Below, in pieces: positions 23,830-29,920 of a DNA stretch of 29,920 nt. This stretch comes from Acetobacteraceae bacterium (GTDB taxonomy: Bacteria > Pseudomonadota > Alphaproteobacteria > Acetobacterales > Acetobacteraceae). Where the stretch lies: assembly GCA_947475475.1 (NCBI GenBank), contig CANJOG010000001.1, positions 1 to 29,920 on the forward strand. The letters are read 5' to 3'. The notes beneath the pieces were generated by a model. It did not search any database. It saw only the letters and a list, made by a program, of their open reading frames with translations, and was not told the DNA's origin. Numbering within the stretch: the stretch's first letter is position 1; the number at the start of each line of letters is the position of its first letter. Position numbers and translations under genes: made by a program.

Positions 23830-24599
23830 CTTTCATCAATGTCTCGGTCGCCGATGGCATCGCCACGCTGCACTTCAACGATCCACGACGGCATAACGCG
23901 CTGAGCCAGGAATTGCTGACCGAATTCGTCGCGGCCTTTCGTGGATTCGGCCCTGAGGTGCGCGCCATCGTCATCCGTGCCGGGGTGGACGATAAAACTT
24001 GGTGCGGCGGCTATAATATCCGCGAACTCAAGCGCGGCCTGGATCCGCTGGAGCCTGGCACGCTGTTGCCGCAGGCTTTCGCGTGCATGGCGGATAGCCC
24101 GGCGCCGGTGATCGGCATGATCCATGGCGCGGCCTATGGCGGGGGCTGCGATCTGGCGTTACGCTGCGACATTATGGTGGGCGATCCGACTGCCGCCCTC
24201 GCCTTTACTCCGGCCAAGCTCGGAGTTGCCTATGATCTCGATGGCATCGCCAATCTTTTGCTGCGCGCCGGACCGCAGATCACCATGGAGATGTTCGCCA
24301 CCGCCAATCCGATGCCGGGCGCGCGCCTGCATGCACTGGGCGTGATGAACCATCTGGTGCCCGAGGCGGAGTTGGAGAGCTTCACCTACGGCCTCGCGCG
24401 CACCATCGCCGCGAATGCGCCGCTGTCGGTCGCCTGCACCAAGATGCATACGCGCCGGCTGCTGGCGAGTTTCGCCGAGAGCCTGCGCAATGATCCGGTG
24501 TTGAACGCCATCCGTGCCCAGGCGGCGAATAGCGATGATTTCGAGGAAGGTGTGGCCGCGCTGCGCGAAAAGCGCGTGCCGGTCTTCACTGGCCGGTAA
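23826..24599 (+). CDS. Crotonase-family protein, methylmalonyl-CoA decarboxylase (ScpB/YgfG)-like
   Basis: Crotonase-fold enzyme acting on an acyl-CoA; 257 residues. By recalled alignment it follows E. coli ScpB/YgfG closely: FTPAKLGVAYDL for FSMTPVNLGVPYNL, LHALGVMNHLV for RALAVGILNHVV, and the ending VPVFTGR for KPNFVGH. It lacks the catalytic glutamate pair of enoyl-CoA hydratases. The ScpB active-site tyrosine (Tyr140) is present as Tyr136, and the oxyanion glycine region GAAYGGG is intact. The ScpB His66 position is Tyr63 (GGYNIREL against AGHDIHEL), so the reaction may differ. Translation is coupled to the CoA ligase. A decarboxylase, or another enolate-stabilising reaction, is likely; hydratase is less likely. 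The start at 23826 is chosen over an 11-residue longer form inside the ligase gene. Confidence 0.85.
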   Translation: MTFINVSVADGIATLHFNDPRRHNALSQELLTEFVAAFRGFGPEVRAIVIRAGVDDKTWCGGYNIRELKRGLDPLEPGTLLPQAFACMADSPAPVIGMIHGAAYGGGCDLALRCDIMVGDPTAALAFTPAKLGVAYDLDGIANLLLRAGPQITMEMFATANPMPGARLHALGVMNHLVPEAELESFTYGLARTIAANAPLSVACTKMHTRRLLASFAESLRNDPVLNAIRAQAANSDDFEEGVAALREKRVPVFTGR

Positions 24600-24607
24600 T
24601 CGCGGAG

Positions 24608-25432
24608 GTGCGCTGGCTCACGGTCGCGCTTGCCGCCATATTGCTGGCCTGGGCGGGTCCGAGGCCTGTCATGGCATGTGGCGGTGCCGATCCCTGCACT
24701 GTGAGCGGCGGCAGCTACCTCGTGCACACCCCGTCGGGGTGGGATGGGAAAGCGGCCTTGCCGGTGCTGATGTTTTTCCATGGATATCGTCAGAGCGCGG
24801 CGGATTTCCTCGATGATGCCGGTATGCGCGGACTTGCCGATGAACGTGGGGTATTGCTGGTCGGGCCGCAGGGGGCGGAGCAGACCTGGTCTTTCCCAGG
24901 GGCGCCATCCCGCGCGCGTGACGATCTCGCTTTTGTGCAGACCGTGCTGGACGATCTGGTGGCGCGGTTTCCGGTGGATCGCTCCCGCATCATCGCCTCG
25001 GGCTTCTCGCAGGGCGCGGCAATGGTCTGGGGTCTGGCCTGCCATGCGGGTGCGCGATTTGTCGCCTTCCTGCCGGTGGCGGGCGATTTCTGGGAGCCAC
25101 TACCATCCTCATGCCCATCGGGTCCGGCGTCGATCTGGCATATTCATGGCACATCCGACACGACCTTTCCGATGAGCGGGCGCTCCGTTGGGCTCTATTA
25201 TCGCCAAGGCAGGCTCGAGGATGGTTGGGCGCTCTGGCAGCGCACCGACCAATGTTCTGCGACACCGGAGCGGGCCAGCGATCTGGCCGGCATGGCCTGC
25301 CACTTCTGGACCCCGGCGCAATGTGGCGGTGGGCGCGCACTCACCCTCTGCCTGCATCCGGGCGGGCATGATTTTGAGGCCGCCTGGCTTCGCCCTGCCC
25401 TGATCTGGGCGATGGGTCTGGCGCGCCACTGA
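24608..25432 (+). CDS. Exported alpha/beta-hydrolase esterase, PHB depolymerase/LpqC-like
   Basis: Secreted or periplasmic serine esterase of the polyhydroxybutyrate depolymerase/feruloyl esterase (LpqC) group; 274 residues. The N-terminus MRWLTVALAAILLAWAGPRPVMAC is a signal peptide; Cys24 could be a lipid anchor, though VMAC is an imperfect lipobox. The catalytic triad is probably Ser134 (GFSQG), Asp184 (GTSDTTF) and His254 (GGHDFEAAW); FFHGYRQSAADF supplies the oxyanion hole. Several cysteines could pair in the periplasm. The only upstream start that keeps the signal peptide is GTG at 24608, which touches GGAGG; an ATG at 24671 would remove the signal. It follows the crotonase stop by eight bases, so it is in that operon. 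It may release an acid for the intracellular enzymes. Confidence 0.82.
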   Translation: MRWLTVALAAILLAWAGPRPVMACGGADPCTVSGGSYLVHTPSGWDGKAALPVLMFFHGYRQSAADFLDDAGMRGLADERGVLLVGPQGAEQTWSFPGAPSRARDDLAFVQTVLDDLVARFPVDRSRIIASGFSQGAAMVWGLACHAGARFVAFLPVAGDFWEPLPSSCPSGPASIWHIHGTSDTTFPMSGRSVGLYYRQGRLEDGWALWQRTDQCSATPERASDLAGMACHFWTPAQCGGGRALTLCLHPGGHDFEAAWLRPALIWAMGLARH

Positions 25433-25540
25433 GACGGCGCGATTCTGGCGTAACCATCCGGCGTATGGGCCGAATGGAAGGGCGAGACCTTCGGCACGGG
25501 CGCCAGCCTGGCCGCAACCGCCCCAGCAGGACGCGCCCGC

Positions 25541-26920
25541 ATGATCGACCTTCCGGTTTCCGGCCGCTTTGCGCAAGATCGCTTTTCTTTTCGTCATTCA
25601 TCGGACTTACCCGGCGCCATCTCCGCTTTCGAGGATGCGGTGGCGGGTTTCGCCGGCCATCTGTCCTCGACCGGCCCGGCGGTGCAGCGCGCTTTGCAGG
25701 CCGACCCCGATCTCGTGGCCGCAATTGCGTTGAAGGGTTTCTCCGCGGTGACGATGGCGCGCGCCGAACTTTCCGAAGATGCCCGGAAATCCCTGGAACA
25801 GGCGCAGTCAGCCATGGCGCGGCGCGGCCTTGCCAGCCCCGGCGAGCGGACATTGGTGCAGGCTTTATCACTCGCCGTTGCCGGCAATCTCTCCGCCGCC
25901 GCGGCACGACTCGATGTGCAGATCGAGGCCGCGCCGCGCGATCTGCTCTCCATCAAGTTGTCCCATTCGTTGCATTTCATGCGTGGCGAAGTGGCGGAGA
26001 TGCGCGCGGTGACAGGCCATGCGCTGGAAGCCTGGTCGCCGAAGCTTCCAGGCTATGGCTATCTTCTTGGCATGCATGCCTTCGGCCTGGAGGAATCTGG
26101 CGCCTATGAAGAGGCCGAGGAATTTGCCCGCGCGGCCGTTTTGAATGAGCCGGGCGATGCCTGGGGCCTGAATGCGCTGGGCCATGTGTTCGATATGCAG
26201 GGCCGTGCGCTTGAGGGTGCGGCGCTGTTGTCGGGCGCAAAATCGGTCTGGTCAGGCTGCAACAATTTCCGCTTCCACGTCGCCTGGCATCTCGCTCTGT
26301 TCCTGCATGCGGGCGGGCATACCGATGCGGCGCTCGCTCTCTACGATTCCGATATACGGCCCCAGTCCACCGACGATTTCCGCGATGTCGCCAATGCGGC
26401 TTCCTTCCTCTGGCGGATGCGCCAGGAGGGGATCGCGGTTGGCCGCCGCTGGGAGGAATTGCTGCCGATCGCCGAACGCCGCCGGCGCGACACTTCGCTG
26501 GTCTTTGCCTCGCTGCATTATCTATTGGCACTGATCGCCAATGGTGCGCTCGCAGCGGCCCGCGATCTGGTCGAGGCCCTGGGCAGCCAGGCGATGACCG
26601 GACATGGCGATCAGGCGCGACTGGCGGCGGAAATCGGCTATCCCCTGGCAAAGGCCATTTTCGCCACCACCGGGCACGATCCGGCACAGCGCATCGATGC
26701 GGCCTTCCTGGCAACGCTGCTGCCGGGCATCGGCGGCAGCAATGCGCAGCGCGACGTTTTTGTCCGCACGCTCGCGCTCATTGCAGTCGAGAGCGGCGAT
26801 GCCGCCGCCGCCGCCGATGTGCTGGCGCTCCGCCGCCGGCTCAGGCGCGATGACCGGTTCGTCGGGCTGGTCACAGGGACTGGCCGCGCGCCGCATCAGG
26901 CCCACGCTCTTTTCGTCTGA
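25541..26920 (+). CDS. Tetratricopeptide-repeat protein, TTC38-like
   Basis: Soluble helical-repeat protein of 459 residues related to TTC38, a family of unknown biochemical role found in bacteria and animals. The repeats are degenerate TPR pairs; the clearest are LEESGAYEEAEEFARAAV followed by DAWGLNALGHVFDMQGR. The family's hallmark follows: NNFRFHVAWHLALFLHAGG and then ALALYDSDIRP, with a conserved histidine-tryptophan pair. There is no signal peptide or membrane segment, so it is probably cytoplasmic. It follows the esterase after 108 bases on the same strand; that gap holds only a weak hairpin (GCCGAA / TTCGGC at 25469-25495). The ribosome site is poor (AGGA about ten bases upstream). 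A scaffold role is plausible but unproven. Confidence 0.85.
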   Translation: MIDLPVSGRFAQDRFSFRHSSDLPGAISAFEDAVAGFAGHLSSTGPAVQRALQADPDLVAAIALKGFSAVTMARAELSEDARKSLEQAQSAMARRGLASPGERTLVQALSLAVAGNLSAAAARLDVQIEAAPRDLLSIKLSHSLHFMRGEVAEMRAVTGHALEAWSPKLPGYGYLLGMHAFGLEESGAYEEAEEFARAAVLNEPGDAWGLNALGHVFDMQGRALEGAALLSGAKSVWSGCNNFRFHVAWHLALFLHAGGHTDAALALYDSDIRPQSTDDFRDVANAASFLWRMRQEGIAVGRRWEELLPIAERRRRDTSLVFASLHYLLALIANGALAAARDLVEALGSQAMTGHGDQARLAAEIGYPLAKAIFATTGHDPAQRIDAAFLATLLPGIGGSNAQRDVFVRTLALIAVESGDAAAAADVLALRRRLRRDDRFVGLVTGTGRAPHQAHALFV

Positions 26921-26944
26921 GCCGGCGGGACCTATCTTCCGATC

Positions 26945-28099
26945 ATGTCACACCGCAGCCGCGATCCGCGCCTCGATTTCTTTCGCGGCATTGCGATGTT
27001 CATCATCCTGATCGCGCATATTCCGGGCAATTCCTGGAATAACTGGATTCCGGCGCGCTTTGGCTTCTCGGATGCGACGGAAATCTTCGTTTTTTGTTCC
27101 GGTATGGCGTCTGCCATCGCTTTCGGCAAAGTGTTCGACACGCATGGGCTCGCGGTCGGCGGGGCGCGTATTCTGTTCCGCTTCTGGCAGATTTACTGGG
27201 CGCAGATTGGCTTGTTCATCGCCATCCTGGCGCTGCTGATCGCCGCCGGGATACGGCCGGACGGGCTGCCATACAGCCAGGCCATCGAATCCGACCGCTT
27301 CTTCGCCCATGCGCGCGAGGCGATGGTGGGGCTTGTCACGCTCTCCTACCATCCGCCGGCGCTCGATATCCTGCCGATGTATATGGTCATCCTGCTGATG
27401 GTACCGGTGGTGATGTTCCTGTCGCGGATTTCGCTTTGGCTGGTGCCGGCCTTTTGTGTGGCGCTTTGGGGCGCTTCCAATGCCGGGTTGCTCGATCTTC
27501 CGGCCGAGCCCTGGTCCGAGCGCGTGTGGTTTTTCAACCCCTTCGCCTGGCAACTCGTGTTTTTTACCGGCTTTTCGATCATGCGCGGCTGGTTCAGCGT
27601 GCCGCGCCCGAGCGTCCTATTGGTGTCACTCGCGACGCTGATCGTGGTTGCGACCACCCCTTTCGCCTGGGAGCGCGGGTTCGAGTTCGTGCCGCGCCTC
27701 GGTGAAATCTATGACGCGATCGATCCGCTGATCAACAAGACGCGCTTCGGCATCCTGCGCTACGTGCATTTCCTGGCCGTTGCTTATCTCGCCATGGCGG
27801 CGGTTGGTCCGCATGGAAGCCGCATTGGCGGCATGCTGGCCGACACGATCCGCCGCGTCGGCCAGCAATCGCTGGCCGTTTTCATCGGCGGCGAATTCGT
27901 CGCGCAATGCCTGGCCATCCTGCTGGACCGGATGGGCCGTGGCGAGCTGGAGATGCTGGTCGCGAATGTCATTGGCGCAGCGTGCCTGATCGGCATCGCC
28001 GCGGTGGCGCGCTGGTTCAAGTCCGGCCCATGGAAGAAACCGCCGGCGCCGCGCGAGCTCCGGGAGACACCCGCACTCGCCCGTCTCGCCGGCGAGTAA
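26945..28099 (+). CDS. OpgC-domain integral membrane protein (acyltransferase-like)
   Basis: Polytopic inner-membrane protein, 384 residues, about ten hydrophobic segments, of the OpgC_C family. OpgC itself succinylates periplasmic glucans; most members outside a glucan locus have unknown acceptors. The opening RDPRLDFFRGIAMFIILIAH followed by WIPARFGFSDATEIFVFCSG is the family signature; RLDFFRG and the early histidine resemble the acyltransferase-3 active region. No glucan-synthesis gene (opgG/opgH or ndvA/B) is in the window, so the acceptor is unknown. No strong Shine-Dalgarno is seen. The cytoplasmic C-terminal tail is basic and proline-rich. Its TAA abuts the stop of the convergent SDR gene with no spacer. 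Confidence 0.87.
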   Translation: MSHRSRDPRLDFFRGIAMFIILIAHIPGNSWNNWIPARFGFSDATEIFVFCSGMASAIAFGKVFDTHGLAVGGARILFRFWQIYWAQIGLFIAILALLIAAGIRPDGLPYSQAIESDRFFAHAREAMVGLVTLSYHPPALDILPMYMVILLMVPVVMFLSRISLWLVPAFCVALWGASNAGLLDLPAEPWSERVWFFNPFAWQLVFFTGFSIMRGWFSVPRPSVLLVSLATLIVVATTPFAWERGFEFVPRLGEIYDAIDPLINKTRFGILRYVHFLAVAYLAMAAVGPHGSRIGGMLADTIRRVGQQSLAVFIGGEFVAQCLAILLDRMGRGELEMLVANVIGAACLIGIAAVARWFKSGPWKKPPAPRELRETPALARLAGE

Positions 28100-28879
28100 T
28101 TATCCCGCGACCCGCCCGCCTATCGTGCGCCCGCCATCGCAGACCAGCGTCTGCCCGGTGGTGAAATTCCCGGCTGCCGAACACAGGAAGATCGCCGCCC
28201 CGGCAATATCGTCCGGCTCGCCAATGCGGCCAAGCGGCGATGTCTTGGTGGCGCGCGCATGGCTCTCGGGATTGTCCCAGATCGCCTTGGCGAAATCGGT
28301 GCGGATCAGGCCCGGCGCGATGGCATTGGCGCGGATATTCCGGTCGCCCCATTCCACCGCCAGGTTGCGCACAAGCTGCATCTCGGCGGCCTTGGAGATC
28401 GCATAGGCACCGAGCTTGTCATTGCCCTGCAAGCCGCCGACCGAGGAAATCACCAGCACTGAGCCGCCGCCGACGGCGGCCATATGCGGCAGGGCCATGT
28501 TGCAGAGCCAGAAGGTGCTACGGACATTGTAGTTATAGACGCGGTCGAACACCTCATCGGTGATCTCGCTCGACGGGCCATAGAACGGATTGATCGAGGC
28601 ATTGCAGACCAGAATGTCGATGCGGCCCCATTTGGCCAGCGTCGCATCCACCAGCGCCTGAAGTTCTTCCCGGCGGCCGATATTGCAGGGCTGCACCAGC
28701 GCCTCGCCACCGCGGGCGATGATCCCGGCGGCGACCTCGGCGCAGGCATCGGCCTTGCGGCTGGAGACCACCACCTTGGCGCCGTGCTCGGCCATACGCT
28801 CGGCAATGGCCCGGCCGATGCCGCGCGAGGAGCCGGTGATGATGGCGACCTTGCCGGTCAGGTCGAACAGAGTGCTCAT
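28100..28879 (-). CDS. SDR-family NAD(P)-dependent oxidoreductase
   Basis: Classical short-chain dehydrogenase of 259 residues. Seen: TGSSRGIG (15-22), CNAS (92-95) replacing the usual NNAG, Asn118, Ser145/146, Tyr159-x3-Lys163 (AYAISK), IAPGLIRTDF and the C-terminal TTGQTLVCDGGRTI. The CNAS variant is common in a subgroup often annotated as glucose or 3-oxoacyl reductases, so it does not imply loss of activity. The gene begins four bases after the Rieske ferredoxin gene in the same direction, so both are probably on one transcript. A Rieske protein plus an SDR recalls ring-hydroxylating dioxygenase and cis-dihydrodiol dehydrogenase clusters, but no oxygenase subunit is in view. Confidence 0.9.
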   Translation of the reverse strand: MSTLFDLTGKVAIITGSSRGIGRAIAERMAEHGAKVVVSSRKADACAEVAAGIIARGGEALVQPCNIGRREELQALVDATLAKWGRIDILVCNASINPFYGPSSEITDEVFDRVYNYNVRSTFWLCNMALPHMAAVGGGSVLVISSVGGLQGNDKLGAYAISKAAEMQLVRNLAVEWGDRNIRANAIAPGLIRTDFAKAIWDNPESHARATKTSPLGRIGEPDDIAGAAIFLCSAAGNFTTGQTLVCDGGRTIGGRVAG

Positions 28880-28883
28880 CGCC

Positions 28884-29198
28884 TCAGGCCTGGATCAGGA
28901 CGCGGCCATTCTCGACCTTCACCGGATAGGTCGGGATGGTCTCGTACTTGCCGGAGACGGCGGTGCCGTCCACGAGATTGAAGCGCGCCTTGTGGAACGG
29001 GCAGACGATAATGCCGGTATCAGTGATCCGTCCGCCGTCGAGGGGGGCGCCCATATGGGTGCAGTGATTCTTCAGCGCATGCAGAGTGCCGGAGGCGTTG
29101 CAGAGCACGAGCTCCTGCTCGCCAATCCGCACCGGAATGCTGTTGCCGGCGCTGATCTGCCAGTCCGCCGCCACGTCGTGCCAAGCTGCGTCGCTCAT
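28884..29198 (-). CDS. Rieske [2Fe-2S] ferredoxin-type protein
   Basis: Small electron-transfer protein, 104 residues, with a single Rieske domain. The cluster ligands are complete: Cys46 and His48 in CTHMGAPL, Cys66 and His69 in CPFHKARF. The length and the C-terminal VKVENGRVLIQA match BphF/NirD-like ferredoxins rather than the membrane-bound Rieske proteins, and there is no signal or TM helix. The ATG at 29198 is preceded by GGGAGGAA; a 29-residue upstream extension would run through the terminator region and is rejected. It could donate electrons to an oxygenase or a nitrite-reductase-type enzyme; neither is present. It probably leads a two-gene unit with the SDR. Confidence 0.92.
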   Translation of the reverse strand: MSDAAWHDVAADWQISAGNSIPVRIGEQELVLCNASGTLHALKNHCTHMGAPLDGGRITDTGIIVCPFHKARFNLVDGTAVSGKYETIPTYPVKVENGRVLIQA

Positions 29199-29249
29199 GG
29201 AATTCCTCCCTTTTGTCTCGACAATGGATAGGCGGATCGGGCGCAAACG

Positions 29250-29279
29250 AAAAGGGCGCCCGGTTCGCACCGGACGCCC
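29250..29279 (-). terminator. Rho-independent terminator of the MFS gene
   Basis: On the minus strand, GGGCGTCCGG and CCGGGCGCCC form a nine-pair stem (one mismatch) with loop TGCGAA, followed directly by TTTTCG. It starts 24 bases beyond the MFS stop and lies before the Rieske start at 29198. This indicates that the Rieske-SDR pair has its own promoter within 29199-29249 or depends on readthrough. Confidence 0.8.
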
Positions 29280-29303
29280 CCTCAAGTCAGGTCTGCCTTG
29301 CCG

Positions 29304-29920
29304 TCAGTCGTGGATATCCACGTTCTTCGGCTCATGCAGGAACAGTGCGCCGATCACTGCGGTCACCACCGCGACGACGATCGGATACCAGAGACCGGCG
29401 TAGATATTGCCGGAATAGGCCATGATTGCGGTGAAGAAGAGCGGCAAAAGGCCGCCAAACCAGCCATTGCCGATATGGTAGGGGAAAGACATCGACGTGT
29501 AGCGGATCTTGGCCGGGAACAGCTCGACCAGGTAGGCGGCCATCGGGCCATACACCATGGTGACGTAGGTCAGCAGGATGAACAGCCAGAGGAAGGCGAG
29601 CGGGTAGTTGACCTTCTTGGGATCGGCGACCGGCTTGTATCCGATATCGGCCAGTGCCTTCGTAATCATCGCCGGCGTGGTCTTGAGGTCGAAGCCCTCG
29701 ATCCGCGCATTGCCGATGACGGTGACGACTTCCTTGCCGCCCTCAGCCGGGAGCGACTTGAAGGACAGGCCCGCGGCAGTGAGCTGGCCACGGACGCGGT
29801 CGCAGGAGGTGAAGTCCGACCACGGCCCCACAAAGACGTGGAAGTTGCAGTTATCGGCCGCCACCGAGACGAGCTGCTTTTCGTTCAGCGCCGTCAGGTC
29901 CGGGTTCACCGCCACCGAGA
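29304..29920 (-). CDS. MHS-type MFS transporter, C-terminal part, with soluble insertion
   Basis: Only the last 205 or so residues are in the window; the frame is open through base 29920 and the N-terminus lies beyond. The membrane part belongs to the metabolite:H+ symporter group: YGPMAAYLVELFPAKIRYTSM, then NGWFGGLLPLFFTAI and a last helix before LFLHEPKNVDIHD. These are TM10 to TM12. In front of TM10 is about 100 residues of non-membrane sequence, from at least NPDLTALNEKQLV to ADPKKVNYP, with two cysteines, where ordinary members have a short loop. Typical substrates are dicarboxylates, shikimate, betaine or aromatic acids; which one applies cannot be told. Confidence 0.88.
   Translation of the reverse strand, partial: SVAVNPDLTALNEKQLVSVAADNCNFHVFVGPWSDFTSCDRVRGQLTAAGLSFKSLPAEGGKEVVTVIGNARIEGFDLKTTPAMITKALADIGYKPVADPKKVNYPLAFLWLFILLTYVTMVYGPMAAYLVELFPAKIRYTSMSFPYHIGNGWFGGLLPLFFTAIMAYSGNIYAGLWYPIVVAVVTAVIGALFLHEPKNVDIHD

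Noticed and set aside
23826..24599. Annotation as ordinary enoyl-CoA hydratase
   Set aside because: The catalytic glutamates are absent and the sequence follows the methylmalonyl-CoA decarboxylase pattern instead.
25433..25540. Possible small gene between the esterase and the TPR protein
   Set aside because: Only short frames without a ribosome site or conserved look; the segment holds only a weak hairpin.

Overview
The window is GC-rich, densely packed bacterial chromosome: every gene is followed closely by the next, and long spurious antisense reading frames run across the real genes. Many exported proteins carry twin-arginine-like signals ending in A-x-A-Q. Together with the gene families (Mla-type lipid transporter, Liv-type importers with a fused LivM-LivG, SDRs, an LLM oxidoreductase, an OpgC-like membrane protein) this suggests a metabolically versatile alphaproteobacterium, perhaps Rhodospirillales/Acetobacteraceae or a Bradyrhizobium-like rhizobial. 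That placement is inference from gene style only. I see no rRNA, tRNA, CRISPR, insertion sequence or phage gene.

Layout. (1) 1-2976, plus strand: MlaE (5' end cut by the window), MlaF, an MlaD-type MCE protein and a lipoprotein, a retrograde/anterograde lipid transporter. (2) 3017-5000, plus strand: two solute-binding proteins without permease or ATPase, the second of the siderophore/cobalamin/molybdate (cluster A-II) type. (3) 4984-8527, minus strand: a Bcr/CflA-like MFS transporter behind a xanthine dehydrogenase-type molybdenum hydroxylase large subunit. (4) 8674-11848, plus strand: another orphan solute-binding protein, an amidohydrolase and an LLM flavin-dependent oxidoreductase, closed by a strong hairpin at 11854-11883. 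(5) 11929-21766, minus strand: a nine-gene transport and catabolism cluster. Its order of transcription is livH, a livM-livG fusion, livF, two SDR dehydrogenases, a mandelate-racemase-family enzyme, an SMP-30 lactonase, and two tandem paralogous substrate-binding proteins. (6) 22084-28099, plus strand and divergent from the Liv cluster: an acyl-CoA ligase, a methylmalonyl-CoA-decarboxylase-like crotonase, an exported esterase, a TTC38-like TPR protein and an OpgC-like membrane protein. (7) 28100-29920, minus strand: an SDR, a Rieske ferredoxin and the C-terminal part of an MHS-type MFS transporter with a large soluble insertion; a T-tailed terminator separates the last two.

How the genes may work together: region 5 looks like a self-contained pathway. 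A Liv-type importer with two alternative receptors would bring in an organic (hydroxy or sugar) acid or a precursor. SDRs oxidise it, the lactonase opens a lactone, and the enolase-superfamily enzyme abstracts a proton alpha to a carboxylate to epimerise or dehydrate the acid. The divergent CoA ligase, decarboxylase-like crotonase and secreted esterase could supply or finish the same route. The substrate cannot be read from the sequence. The most unusual single feature is a mandelate-racemase active site that is colinear with the textbook enzyme at every position except the second lysine, which is arginine.
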